From the NCBI GenBank assembly GCA_003290165.1, contig QNQO01000602.1:496001-560000 (forward strand): a DNA stretch of 64,000 nt, in the 5' to 3' direction. The notes under the pieces are model-generated. The model worked only from the letters and a program-made list of their open reading frames with translations. It ran no database searches and had not been told where the DNA came from. Numbering within the stretch: position 1 is the first letter of the stretch; the number at the start of each line of letters is the position of its first letter. Positions 47,561-60,042 of the stretch are shown piece after piece. A program made the translations under genes and the position numbers. This DNA comes from Berberis thunbergii (Eukaryota > Streptophyta > Magnoliopsida > Ranunculales > Berberidaceae).

Positions 47561-49326
47561 TGTCAACGAATTATCGATATCAAATCATACCGCAAACGCA
47601 CGGTTATCGATTGAGTTAGATGACAGCAAATACGGGTCGAATCCCACAAGGAGGGTTAAAGTTTGAAAAACTAATTTTGAAAATCAACTTAAAATCCTTA
47701 ACCTAGTAATAAAGGGTTTTGGATAATGTTTCTAAAGAACAAGAGCAAATGTAAATCTAGCTTAAAATGAAATTTGAGTGAGGAATCTTAGGGTTTTAGG
47801 GATCATCACCATGGATTGATAGCCCCATTAGACCACACTTTTAGTTGATATTCTAACATACTCATGAGCACACCGTAAGCTAGATCCTCATCTCACATCA
47901 GCGTGGAAAATATATCTTTGAGCACTTAAACATCAAGCCATATGTGTAACACCCTATGTGTGCGAGTTCTGAGGATGACGGGCTATCATGTGTGGGCGAG
48001 CTCTGAGGCTGACAGCTCGGTGTGTGGGCGGGCTTAGAGACTGGCAGGCTACCACGTGTGGGCGGGCTCAGAGGCTAGCAGACTACTAGGGAGTTATAGT
48101 CCCACATTGCCTGGGTGAGGGAAGGATATGTGCTATATATGACACAATGCATTTTAAAGTCGTGCGGGTAGTTAGGTTGGGCCCAGAGTGGACAATATTG
48201 TTTCATGTGGATCAGGTCATGACAATATGGATATTCTAATATAGCATAAAAGCATCCAAAGAATCCATATTGAAATGAAATACTAAGAATCTAATCGCCC
48301 ATATGTTAACATTCAAACATCATGCCAGGCTTACAAGTTGATAACCTCAAAACCCATGAGAGTAGAGGTTAAGTAGCTTGTGAGTCTTAGATAAAAAAGA
48401 TCTTAATCATTAAATAGAGGGCTTGTTAAAGCAATATGGAATGGAGACTATAGTTTAGACTTTTTAATTATGAAAATAAAAGCAAGTGATGTATCCATAT
48501 TAATAAAAGACAACATATCTAACATCTTCATAAATGAAATTAAACCAAAGTCACTAAACAAAGCTAACATTACACAAGTTCTAAGTGCATGAGTTACTAA
48601 AACAACCAAGCTAAGTGGACGTAAATGGGGTCATCCTCCCATGGGGCTTTTCCACACCCTAAGGTGAAGTTTAGCCACACATGGTAGACCCTAGGCCACT
48701 CATGATGATAAACATAAATATAAAGAAAAACTACAAAAACTTACAACAATAAACTCCAAAGCTCTCAATCTCTAACTCCAAATTTCTCTCCTCCAAAAAT
48801 ATTTCTAAGCTCCCCTCAAGTGTGTTCATGTGTGGGGTATTTATAGATAAAGAAGGGTGAGACTTATGTGTAGAGATAATGGGGTGGAAGGTGGAGTGTT
48901 GGACTGAAATAAGGTGGAATGTAAAAGTGATGAAGTAAAGATATGGAGGAGTTAAAATGAAATAAGGTGGAGTGTAAAAATGGAGTACAAATGTGAGCAT
49001 GAATAGTGGAGTTTGTAGAGATTTTTTGGCTATGGTGAAGTTTCATTGTGGATATCCAAATCTTCAAGTTGATTTCCTCAAGATCCGTTGATGATGATAC
49101 TTTGTGGCTTGCCTTCATAGGTCTTGGGCTTGAAGATCTTTAGTCTTTGACAATGCATGTGTGAACTTTCAATGAGTTTTTTAGTTGTTGAACTTAGCCT
49201 TATTGTGCCATTTTGTGTAAGATTTGAGATTAGTGCTTGATTTTCTACTAGATTTATGGAACCTAATCTCATCACTGATAGATACTCTGATTACATAGAC
49301 CGAGTTATTTTTTTTACTCAACGACA
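47561..49326 (-). repeat. Probable 3' LTR of the G3 gypsy element
   Basis: Proposed ends on the minus strand are TGTCGTTGAGTAAA at 49,326 and ATTCGTTGACA at 47,561. Near the left end is GGATTCGACCCGTATTTGCT, equivalent to GGATCGACCCGTACTTGCC near the end of the G1 LTR, so the families are related. It is preceded in sense by GAAAATGGGT and, further upstream, the GGTTTGGGGGG motif (49,358-49,375). No partner LTR lies in the window, so the ends are provisional. A 280-bp element is nested in it. Confidence 0.5.
47945..48224. mobile_element. 280-bp solo-LTR or TRIM-like element
   Basis: It starts TGTAACACCCTATG and ends GGTCATGACA (TG...CA). ATATG is perfectly duplicated at 47,940-47,944 and 48,225-48,229. 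The first half holds four units of about 33 bp built on GTGTGGGCGGGCTCAGAGGCT. The second half holds a conserved non-coding block with AGTCCCACATTGCCTGGGTG. It shares only the TGTAACACCC start and the GTGGGCGGGC theme with the 500-bp repeats at 11.1 and 15.4 kb. Confidence 0.75.
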
Positions 49327-49593
49327 ACCCATTTTCAAATGAGACATAAGTTTTGAAATATCCCCCCCCAAACCTAAATCAAACACTGTTCTTAATGTTC
49401 TAAAAACCTGGGTCAAATATGAACTAAAGAGAAACAATAACAATGGAACAAAGGGTAGAGACATAGATTTGTTTGTTTGATGCTCAAATGAATTTACGTA
49501 TCACAAACCACGAGCAAGGTATGATTTTTAGGGTTAGCCAAGACATCCAAATAACACAAAGACATAGAAGTGGTATATACAATGAATGAGTAT

Positions 49594-50273
49594 TGATGAT
49601 ACACCGAAACAGTTTCAACTCTGCGTCATACATGTGTCATGATGATCTCGAGGAAATATAGGCCCTAGCGTCAGTTCAACACTGATCCGGCCCATGCGGT
49701 TCTAAGCTCGCCCAATGCAGTTAGCCAAACGAACCCGAATTCTTACAACCTACTAGACCCACGTGTCTCACAGCTATCCTCAATACCCGTAAGCCCTGTT
49801 AAGGCAAGTATCTCAAGGAACAGTTTCGAACAGACAATTACAACGGCTCTTTGCTTCCAACTAGGAAACATATTTCAGAGTACGTATCACATATGGAGAC
49901 TTCTACCTATAGACTACTCTTGGAACGAGAACTATCTCTCGCGTATCTAGGAGCACATAGCTAACAGGGAAACTTCCCTTTATATCACGACTCCTAATTA
50001 GAAAAGGATCTCCACGCAGGTCTTCTTCCCTAAACTATGCCATTGATGGCCTGGTTGAACTAGGACTTCTGCACTATAAATAAGACATGAGGTTGGTAAG
50101 CTAAGAGATGCTACAAATTCCCTGTTTACAACATTACGCCTTCCTCAAATCCCTGTCTGACTTTAGCATCGAAGTGCCATCAGCCACCACAGCGGTGGTC
50201 CGTGGCTCATGTGTGTTCCTTGTATAGGTCAGCAGGTCAAGGTCAAAGTAGGGAGCAAAAAATGACTGCATCA
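49594..50273 (+). repeat. G2 copy A, 5' LTR
   Basis: It starts TGATGATACACCGAAAC and ends AAAATGACTGCATCA. A TATA box, CTATAAATAAG, lies at 50,074-50,084, with a leader downstream. It is the reference LTR for the G2 copies at 14.9, 29.9, 30.7 and 58.0 kb and for the partial one at 59,661-60,042. Confidence 0.92.
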
Positions 50274-50298
50274 GTTTGGCGCCGTCCGTAGGGACGAC
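50274..50298 (+). other. G2 primer-binding site
   Basis: GTTTGGCGCCGTCCGTAGGG directly follows the LTR. The GCGCCGTCCG core with a following G run is a common primer site of plant gypsy elements. The exact tRNA was not determined. Degraded versions adjoin the LTRs of copies B and C. Confidence 0.75.
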
Positions 50299-50348
50299 AA
50301 AGTTCCTAACCTTTTTACTAGAATCATCTCTCTTCAGAATACTAATAG

Positions 50349-51690
50349 ATGGTGACCACTCGATCACGCAACAATGGAGAAGAAAGGGACACGTCAAATG
50401 CTCAAACTGGCGCTATACCACCACTCTCAGCGATGTCAGTGGCACACGGGCAACAAACTCATGCCCCCGCGCCAGCCATGACATCTACAGACCCTAGGGT
50501 GGATTTGTTGTCGTCTTAGATACAACAAATCACCAAAGTAGTGGAGGCTTTCATTTATCTAAACCCTCCACCCACTAATGGAAATCAGGAACAACACATG
50601 CCTCCATCTCCGAAAGACAACAGAGAGCAAGCACAGGAGAGTCAAACCCTTGCTAGTTCCCATTAGACCAGAGGAGGCGACATAACTAATGTGGAACCGA
50701 CTCTCGGAGCAAAGAGGTTCAACCCTTAAAACCCTATCTGTAGAGGGGCGCATGACCCACACGTGTTGTATTGTCTCTCTGTTCCACCGTTCGTGGACTG
50801 TATCATGAACGAAGCTCTTCCAAAGAAGTTCACGCCTCCAAAGCTCAACTTCTACGATGGGACCATCAACCCGTTTGACCACCTACACCATTACCAGAAC
50901 GTAATGGAACTCAAAGAAGGATCTGAGTCGGTCATGTGCAGAACCTTCCCTACCAGTTTGAAAAAATCAACACTAACATGATTCCACAACTTCCCGCCGA
51001 AGTCGATCGACTCGTTCAAGGCATTAGGAAAGGAGTTCCTGACGCGTTTTGTAGGAAGTCAGCGCCTCTGGAAATTTCCACACTACATACTCTCTCTCAA
51101 ACAGAGATCCAATGAGACACTCAGAGAGTATGTCATGCACTTTAACGATGAGCTGACACTCATTTATGGCTGCAGCAACAACATATCTGTAACAACTTTT
51201 ACCGCAGACCTGAAAGAGGGAAAGCTCTATAAGGGCCTCACCTTGGAACTCCCATTGGATATGGTGGAACTCCTCAATGCGCCCAAAGGTACATCACCTT
51301 AGAAGAGTTGAGAACTATGAAGAAGAAAACAGAAGGAGATAATAAATCCTCTACTCCTAAGGACGGGAAGAAGGGAAGGAGGCGTGAGGATGAAGAAAAG
51401 GCAAGCCAAAACACAATGACAACAGGTTAGATCCTGGCAAGGCCATGCCAAAGAAAGCATCCAACTATGTTGGATCTAGGGTCATAACACCCCTCAATTC
51501 TAGCATATTCTGGAAAGATCCGAAGTGGCCCCCGAAGACCCTTCCAAACGTGACAACAAGTATTGCTCATACAATAAGGAGGGTGGTCACGACACCAACG
51601 ACTACAAGAATCTAAGGTACGAGATCGAGTACTGGATCTACAGGGACAAGCTAAAGGAATTTCTTAGCCCTAAGAAGTGATCAAAAATAC
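50349..51690 (+). pseudogene. gag of G2 copy A
   Basis: It starts MVTTRSRNNGEERDTS at 50,349. A Q/P-rich N-terminus is cut by TAG near 50,518. The central domain begins at 50,790 with PPFVDCIMNEALPKKFTPPK and LNFYDGTINPFDHLHHYQNV. It has TGA where W is expected (before FHNFPPKSIDSFKALGKEFL, 50,979), then TLREYVMHFNDELTLIYGC. A damaged zinc knuckle CSYNKEGGHDTNDY (near 51,565-51,605) is followed by YWIYRDKLKEFLSP. The order is that of plant gypsy gag. Several stops and shifts inactivate it. Confidence 0.85.
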
Positions 51691-51863
51691 ACAGGGTTCA
51701 GGGGGAGTCAGTCAAGGAAATAAAGAATGAGACTACGAGCATAATCTATGTCTTTCATGGAATCGCCCCGGATAAAGACCAGTCGAATAGATCCCGCAAA
51801 TGGACTCTACAGGAGATGCAGACTCAGGCTGCAAATGAGGACATATGAGTTTACTGCTCGAGG

Positions 51864-52316
51864 GTGAAAAACCCCATTCCCCCCTTAACCTTTATAGACA
51901 AGGACCTCGAAGGAGTCCGAGCGCCGCATAATGACGCTCTTGTCATATCGATTTCCATTGCGAGGTGGGAGGTAAAGAGAGCCCTGGTAGACAGATGGAG
52001 CTCACTCAACGTCCTGTTCTATAATGTGTTTTGCAGTATGGACCTTAAGGAGGAGAACCTAACATCCTCAGACTACCCGCTGATCAGATTCAGCCGAGAG
52101 CAATGCTTCCTGATCGAAAAGATAAAGTTAGAAATAGTGGCAGGAGAGCCACCACTCATAAAGGTTTTGTTCCTGGACTTCATGGTAGTAGACGCGCCGT
52201 CTACCTACAACCTTATCTTGGAAATACCATGGCTCCACCAGATGGAGGTAGTAGTCTCCACCCTTTATCGGTGCGTTAAGTACATGAAGGAACAATACGT
52301 GGATATTAGCCTATGA
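51864..52316 (+). pseudogene. Protease region of G2 copy A
   Basis: A 150-codon open frame reads PPLTFIDKDLEGVRAPHNDA, then VKRALVDRWSSLNVLFY and VVDAPSTYNLILEIPWLHQM. It is the retropepsin-like region downstream of gag. The catalytic D-x-G becomes DRWSS: the Asp is kept but the Gly is lost, so catalysis is unlikely. Translation stops at TGA 52,314. No pol frame follows. Confidence 0.8.
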
Positions 52317-54000
52317 CACAAGGCTGCCATTATGTTGCGTTAAAGCAAATATAATGTTCCCAGATCCACCCGGATCCTACAGTGTAACCTAAAATGAAGT
52401 TAAATCCCACACAAGGTTTATTCTTCAATAACCTCTATGACATCAGGATAGCTCAACGGTCTGTTGAAAGTATCAACGATCCATCAAGGGCCATGCAAAT
52501 TCATTTTAAAGTTGGGTAAACTTTTCTTCGATGACAGTTAGTCTATTTCCTATTTCAGTTGTTTATTTTCCTTTCCATAGTCAATGTAGAGTTTTAGTTC
52601 TTAGAAACTTATGTGATTTTGCAATCATTGAAGAAATAAAGAAAGAATTATGCAAACACACTCTATTGATTACTGGAAAGATGTAACAACGGGTGCTCTG
52701 AGACGGATACAAAAGACTGCATACTACAAACATTTGAATATGATGCAACATAGAGTAACGACTCGCTTAAACAGTCCGACTACGTCCGAAGATAGCAAAG
52801 GAACCTCAATTAAACTTTGCTCGACTACTTCTTAAGATCAAGGACACATGTGCGAGAAGGGGCTGAGAGTACAAAGCAGTCGTTCCCTCTTCCAAACCGT
52901 ACCCAAAACCAACAATGAAAACACTGACCTTGCAATGAGTTGCATACTTCCTCAAACGACTTCTGACCTCTCGAAGAAGATAGAAGAAGGCAGATGAGGA
53001 TGGTCATGAGCGACAGAGTGGTTAAGGTTACTAGTGTTGTCAAACGAGGACACTTTTCCCTTGCACGATACTCGGGGTGACTGAGAGATACCACCCGCAA
53101 AAGCATCACGCACCTGTCAACACTTCCACCAACCATATGCTCGCAGCAGGAACTGCATACATGCGGGCATAGCAGTACAAGGTAAACACATCAAAACGCT
53201 AGTGAATAAATGATAGACTCATCCTTTAGGAGTGAGTGCGTATTTTTTCTTCTCAATATAAAGAAATTAGGAGATCTCAACCAAACAACTAGGTGCTCAC
53301 CAAGAGCAGGTGACCACACATAACAACATTTCTCGTCTTGGCTCATATGCTCAAATGTCAGAACATTCGAAGACTCCGACCATGGAGATCTCCCTCCAGC
53401 CTTTCAAAAATTCAAAGCATTTTCTTCAAGTACGAACATTACAGGAGATATGCTCTGCAGAAGATAGTATCTACAACGATGGAAAAACACCATTATATAG
53501 ACATAATGGTTCACCAAACGGGCGCTTCAGCATTAACTGTTAGTATTGAATACCGTATGGGAAATGAGGAGAGGACAGTTCCCAAGGATACTGCGCAGGT
53601 CCACATTTGTCCAATCAATGGGGTTGCATCCAACCCCATTAATTGAGGGGGAATAATTGATACTTAACCGTTTCGCAATCCACGCCGTAATTGAGGGGAA
53701 TAATTGCTACCATGCGATCTACGTTGTACACGTAGTATATTGCGTACAGAGAACCCTAGCCCTCACTCTACGGGCCCATGGGCTCGACCCACTATACAAA
53801 CAATATTCTACCACGTGCCTGACACGAACATGAGAAACCCTAGTCATTTCTGACACACGGATCACACCTGCATACTGCCAGATGATCCAAGGTATTCTTG
53901 TCACTTCATAACTCATCCGCACAATGCACTCCGCTCGCGGATACAGTCTCGCATGCCCGCAGTTGGCGGAGCCTTATCTGGCAAGGCAAGCTTAGTCAGC
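52317..54000 (+). other. Non-coding middle part of G2 copy A
   Basis: Only short frames occur (longest 103 codons), without recognisable motifs, where RT and integrase would be in an autonomous element. 53,280-53,500 matches copy B at 10,900-11,100 reversed. 52,600-52,700 resembles copy C near 17,200 reversed. Confidence 0.6.
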
Positions 54001-54860
54001 CTTGGCTGACGACAGTGACTTCTGGTGCACCCCGACACCTAGTTCGCCAAGTGTGGATGTCGATGGTTTAGGAAGTGGGTCTAATTAGCGCTATCATGCC
54101 TGATGACACCGACTCGCCAGGGACTGTTGCCCTCCTCGTAGACAATGGTCGTCAAATTCAATCAGGTAAGCTTGGCTGGTGACGATTGGAAACGACAGCC
54201 TTTGATCAAAGCCCAGACTTGTAGCCCCCACTACGCGGGTAAATATGGTCTAGAAGGTGGGAGCCTAGTCAGTCCCGAACTTATTACGACTGATCGCCAC
54301 GGGACCATTGCTCTTTTACAAACCATGGTCGCCAAATTACCAAACATGAACTTGTAGCCCCCACTGCACGAGCGTAGATGGTTTTGAAAATGGGAGCCTA
54401 GTCAGTCCCGAACTAATTCTGATGGCTTGCCATGAGACCACTATTCTTTTACAAACCATGGTCACCAAAAACTCCCAAATTTATAGCTCGATGTGCACGG
54501 GGGTAAATGATTTGGAAGGTGGGACAATAGTCAGTCTCGAACTGATTCCGACAGCTTGCCATAGGACCACTGTTCTTCAACCTAGTCGTTGAACCCCCCA
54601 TTTAAAACTTGTAGCCCGCCATGCACGGGTGTAGATGGTTTGAAAGGTGGGAGACTAGTTAGTCCCGAACTGATGTCGATGCCTCACTACGGGATCATCG
54701 CTCTTCAACTGACCATGATCGCCGAATTCTCGCTTCCCGAACATGTAGTCCACCATGCTAAGACATAAATGGTTCGGAAGGTGGGATTCCTAGACGGCTC
54801 AACACGCGACCGCTGCTCTCTTTTGAAACATCGGCCCAAAGATAAATCACAGCTCAAGTA
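54001..54860 (+). repeat. 128-bp tandem array in the 3' region of G2 copy A
   Basis: Four clear monomers start near 54,218, 54,351, 54,480 and 54,604. Each has a TGTAGCCC.CC-type start, GGTGGGAGCCTAGTCAGTCC at 127-129-bp spacing, and a CATGGTCGCCAAA-type end. Diverged half-monomers flank them on both sides. Copy B has related but longer monomers at the same place. Confidence 0.85.
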
Positions 54861-55394
54861 GCATCTTCACGCTCACACGGGCTGACATTTATTACTAGCA
54901 AAGAACGCTCTTGTCGACCCATAAATAGTCTTGCCAACGTACGAACAAGTGTTACATCGAATGCCAGTCCGAGCTTACAAAACCTGACTCGGAACAAACA
55001 CTCTAATTACAACGCATGTGCTTGATTACCACAGTTCACTCATGCCAGTAATCACGACCGACATATAGATAGACAAAATGAGGCCCCAACGACTTACTTT
55101 AAGTGAGCCACAGTTGGGCAGCGTAGCCCGCTCTTCAACCGTCAGTGGAACACCCATTACCGAACGTGACTAAGAAACAGTGACTCCGAGTCACTTGCAA
55201 CATGGTCAAACTCTCAACATCGAATAGACCACTCGACTTTCTATTGACCCAACTAGCCTATGCCAAAGTAAAATGACAAGGCAAAACAGGAAGCACGCAG
55301 TAGGAAAAACAAACATTAAACGGATACAGAGCATATTCAAGAAAATTTTGTTTTAATTAATAGTTAAAGTAAAATAGGTACAAGTGTATAAAGA

Positions 55395-57805
55395 CTACTC
55401 CTTATCAAGAGGGGGTACAGAAACAAAAAAGCTAAGCTTGACAAAGAAGGAAGTAAGAGTCGCGTCTGTACGCGCCGCAATCTGAGCATCATGGTTCGGA
55501 TCACCCTCTTCGTCTGACGACGCAAAGGTCACTGATAAGTCTACATATGACATCTTATGGCGATCAAGGTCCCATTCTGGATGCTCCTTCTTCATCAGCG
55601 CTAGCAGCTCCAATCTACCATGTACGACCCAACGAAATTCACACTTGCCTTGCTCCTGTAGAAGCTCTTCCTCACGAGCCTTCGATTTAGCAAGTTCACG
55701 TTCCAACAACTCCAACTTGCCAGTTAGTGCATCAACCTGAGATTGCTTTATAGTCAAAAAGCTTTTTACAACACTAAGCTTGTGTTTCTCCAATTCAAGG
55801 TGGTCTTCGGCCTTCCTCGCCTCTTGAGCATTAAACTCCACGTTGGACTCCAATTGTTATTTTTGAACAACCCAATCAGCCTCCTTCAAGGCATTCTCCT
55901 CAGCAAGGGACCACTGTTCAGAACTCGCCTCAGCAGCAGCTTCCTGCGCAACCTCCAGATCAAGGCAGGTCAGATCCAATTCCTACTGAAATTCTTCTCT
56001 CGTGGCCCTCACTTCTGTAAATCAAACTCAAGGGCGTCTAGATAAACCCTCTAAGCCTCAACAACAATGGCTGACCGTTCCAGCCTCCTCTCCTTAGCTT
56101 GCTTCATCATCAACTCAATTTCGAAAAGTGCATCGGAATACGACATCTGCATGTTCGAGAAGACACACTCCATGGTATATACCCTCTCACGAGCCGCCTC
56201 AACTTCCGTCCTAGCAACGACAACTGGCTCAAGTGAGACATCCCTAGTCTAAGGTACTTTAAACCCTTATCCATACGCCCTTCAGCGTTTCCTCCTCGGG
56301 TTTTGGAGTGTGATCCATCAGCCAACTATGACGCCTACTTATATGCTTCTTCGAAGCATAGTCCACATAAACCTCCTGGTGCCAGACCCGAGTGCTCATC
56401 TTTACTAAGTTCGGGGCAAACATACTTATCCACGCATCCAAATGAAGTTCTCCTGAATGAGGGATTACGCCAGCACCACCCTTTGTAGTCACCACTGCTC
56501 GTAGGCCTTCCTCGACAACCTTTCCTTTGTCACTAGCAGCCGACCTCTTAGTGCGAGATGGCTTAGCAGGATCCGAAGGAAGACAAAGAAGCGAGTTGTC
56601 CAATGGACCCTCTAACACCTTGAGATACAGCCTGGAGCGAGACAGGGAAAACTTGGCACGTGTCACCACGACCACTACTGGATAGCCCACCAATGGGATG
56701 ATCAAATTCTAGAACTTCAGACGGATCCTCACAGGAACCCTCTATCGGAATGGTCCCGTGCAGATCGGCACCGATAGAAGTCTCCATTGCAGCCAGCATC
56801 AACTGCTCGCTCAGAGCTTCCGCTTGCGCGACACTAAGATATGATATATTTTCATCCCCTATTAATTGCAGGTGATCCTTCTCCCAGCCGGATACACCGG
56901 CCTCCTCCCTGACAGGTCGATCAGACTCACGCTCTTCACTTACTGGAGCAGATCATTTTGAAGATGACCCAATTCTAACGCATGACTTCTTCGAACTCAC
57001 AAAGGAGACAAACGTCTTGGTAAAGAGTGGGGGCCTCATGTTAGTGATCCCACAACCCACTGCGAATAAAGTTGGGAACACATATGACCACCACATTCTT
57101 CGTTGGCAAGTCGTGGAATGTCTCCATAGTGTTTCACTCCTCTGTGGTAAGAGGAGTAGTGGGAAACCATTTTTCAAGGAAACACGTGCAACGATTAGCA
57201 TACGATTGAGCACAACGAAATCAAAAGAAAAAATTATACTTACGATGTGGCTTGAACTCTCGTTCAAGTGGACGACCTTTTAACTAGAAGTACTTTGAAT
57301 CCGCAGAAGCCAAGAAGCAATACTTCTGCCAAGAATTGAAGTCATCATGCAAATTCTCAAAGCAAGCCGACGATGTCATCTTATAGACAGTGTGATTTTT
57401 TCAACCGAGGAGTCAGCAACTAGATCACTCATGGAGTCACACGGATGTCAGCTTCCTTCACCCTAATCAAAATAATAAGAACGATCATGTACCCATTAGG
57501 CACCAACTAGGCCGAAGGAATTCCAAGAAGTCCCAAATCACATCAAAAACAGGAAAACTAACTCTAGCTTGGAGCATCCTGGGGTGCAAGCAGATGAACC
57601 TTAGCGATGACAACATTGGTGTCTGGTCAACCTTCAGAGCATATAATGACAGGTCCTCAGGGACCCCTAATTTCGTACGAATTTCAGTTTCAGCAAGACC
57701 CGATTCAGAAAGCAACCTGTTTTCGAAAAACTCAAGGCCCTTGGCCAAAATTGCATCATCAAGAAGGTTTTGTTGAGCCATGGAGAAGATGAACAATCTT
57801 TTCAA
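55395..57805 (-). pseudogene. Antisense accessory ORF of G2 copy A
   Basis: It runs opposite to gag. The start MAQQNLLDDAILAKGLEFFE (57,781) is followed by RFICLHPRMLQARVSFPVFD and VIWDFLEFL, matching copy D and the PF04195-type domain (from memory). Decayed middle parts include DYASKKHISRRHSWLMDHTP (near 56,330). The C-terminal 152-codon frame (55,395-55,853) is a coiled coil: LELLERELAKSKAREEELLQ, then GKCEFRWVVHG. Antisense ORFs near the 3' LTR are known in some Tat-lineage gypsy elements. Frameshifts and stops make this copy inactive. Confidence 0.75.
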
Positions 57806-58044
57806 TCAGAAGATGAACAGTGCAAGATCTCTAAAAGCAGGAAAATATAAGAGTTAGTCTCCGCACAAACGATGACCTAAATAGGGGTTGGGTTATCGCC
57901 TCTTCTCCACTGAACCGAAGCATATTCAATTAATGAAGTGGGCGGCTCAAGCAACGATTTGGACTTAATCATCATGAGTGGTGTATCTTTTCAAGAAATG
58001 ACTTAGCGAACCGATGTGATGGCCCACTAACTCGGGGGAGTAGC

Positions 58045-58714
58045 CGATGATACACCAAAATGGTTCCAACACTGCGTCATACAAGTGTCATGATGATCTC
58101 GAGGAAAGATAGGCCCTAGCGTCAGCTCAAAATTGATCCGGCCCATGCGGTAAGCTCGCACAATGCAGTCTGCCAAACAGACCCAAAGTCTTACAGGCCC
58201 ACGTATCTCACAGTTATCCTCAATACCCGTAAGCCCTGTTAAGGCAAGTATCTAGAGGATCGGCTTAGGACGAGCAATTACAATGACTTTTTGCTTCCAA
58301 CTAGGAAGCATATTCTAGAGTATGTATCACATATAAAGACTTCTACCTACAGATGACTCTCGAAATGAGAATTATCTTTCGCGTATCTAGGAGCACATGG
58401 CTAACAAGGAAAATTTCTTCCACAACACGACTCCTAATTAGAGAAGGATCTCCACGCAGGTCTTCTTCTCTAAATTACGCCATCGATTGCCTGGTTGAGC
58501 CAGGACTCCTGCATTATAAATAAGACATGAGGTTGGTAAGCTAAGGGACGCTACAAATTCCCTGTTTAGTAACAGTACACCTTCCTCAGATGCTTGTCTG
58601 ACTTTAGCATCGGAGTTTCATCAGCCACCACAATGGTGGTCTATGTCTCATGTGTGTTCTCTGTGCAGGTTTGCGAGTCAAGGTTAAAGTAGTGAGTGAA
58701 AAACGACTGCATCA
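58045..58714 (+). repeat. G2 copy A, 3' LTR
   Basis: It starts CGATGATACACC (first T mutated) and ends ACGACTGCATCA, preceded by the polypurine tract AACTCGGGGGAGTAGC. A TTATAAATAAG box lies at 58,514-58,524. Its 3' part from 58,331 is the first half of a tandem duplication that extends into G3 integrase. Confidence 0.92.
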
Positions 58715-59655
58715 AGTACAAATGATAGTAAATCTTGGTAGACAAAGTCTTCCAGAAGGATCTCCTCAACTTCTGAGTTACGAAGCTCTAAAAAGGGTTT
58801 GAGACGTTGTCCATTGACTTCGAAGCTACTGCTCTTTTTTGGGTTTTTCCAATTGTGATGGCCCCCCATGGGGTAAAAGTTTTGACAGTAAAAGGTCCTG
58901 ACCAATGGGTATTTAACTTCCCCAAAAATATGTGTAGGCAAAAATTGTACAAAAGTACTTTTTGACCCAGGTGAAGCTCTTTTTGCATGATTTGACTATC
59001 ATGGACCTTTTTCTTTTTCTTCTTATACTTCTTTGATAGATCGTATGCATAGTTTTTGAGCTCATCAAGCTCATTTAGTTGCAACTTTCTATGGTCACCA
59101 GCTTTTTCGAGGTAAAAGTTAAGATGTTTAATTGCCCAAAACCCTTTGTGCTCGAGCTCTAAGGGTAAATGACAAGGTTTTGCCAAATAGACAGTAGGGC
59201 GACATTCCTATGGGGCTTTTGAATGCAGTTTGGTAAGCCCAGAGAGACTTTAGCAATCTCAAACTCCAATCCTTTTTATCTGGTCTGATAGTTTTTCAAG
59301 GATTTGTTTGATTTGTTGGTTGTAAACTTCTACCTGACCACTCGTTTGTGGGCGGTATGGTACAACAACCTTGTGGGTAATGCCATACTTTTTCATTAGG
59401 TTCTCAAATACTCTATTGAAAAAGTGAGAATCTTTATCACTGATGATTGCACGTGGTGTGCCAAAATGGGCAAAGATGTACTCCTTTAAGAAGTTGACAC
59501 CTACCCTGTGATCATTGGTCCTACACGCTATGGATTCAATCTATTTTGAGACATAGTCTATCGCAACAAGTATGTAGGTGAAACCATGTGAAGTTGGGAA
59601 CAAACCCATGAAATCAATACCCCACACATCAAAGACCTCCACAGTCAGAATTGGA
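58715..59655 (-). pseudogene. G3 integrase C-terminal region, duplicate 1
   Basis: It contains [58 protein letters not shown] and, in another frame, [14 protein letters not shown]. This is the end of the integrase core and the C-terminal domain of plant gypsy elements. It is shifted and stopped relative to duplicate 2 (60,043-60,985). Confidence 0.8.
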
Positions 59656-60042
59656 GTCAAATATGGAGACTTCTACCTATAGACTACTCTCGGAATGGGA
59701 ACTATCTCCCGCGTATTTAGGAGCACATGGCTAACAAGGAAACTTCCCTCCAAACCACAACTCCTAAATAGAGAAGGATTTCCACCCAGGTCTTCTTCTC
59801 TAAATTATTCCATCGATGGCCTGGTTGAACCAGGACTCTTGCACTATAAATAAGACACGAGGTTAGTAACCTAAGGGACGCTACAAATTTCTTGTTTATA
59901 GCACAACACCTTCCTCAGATCTTGTCTGACTTTAGCATCGGAGTGTCATCGGCCACCATAATGGTGGTCTATGGCTCACATTCGTTCTTTGTGCAAGTTT
60001 GCAGGTCAAGGTCAAAGCAGTGAGCAAAAAATGACTGCATCA

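Larger units (their letters stand above)
49594..58714 (+). mobile_element. Gypsy family G2, copy A (complete, non-autonomous)
   Basis: The LTRs at 49,594-50,273 (680 bp) and 58,045-58,714 (670 bp) are alike and carry TGATG/CATCA ends. Flanks AGTAT (49,589-49,593) and AGTAC (58,715-58,719) are a 5-bp duplication with one transition. The order is LTR, primer site, gag, protease, non-coding DNA, 128-bp tandem repeats, antisense ORF, polypurine tract, LTR. Nothing resembling RT, RNase H or integrase is present, although all other parts are collinear with copies B, C and D. The lack of pol therefore looks like a family property. It sits inside the G3 element. Confidence 0.9.

Noticed and set aside
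59661..60042. Separate truncated LTR insertion
   Set aside because: It is explained by the 1.33-kb tandem duplication, since the same LTR-integrase junction is present in both units.
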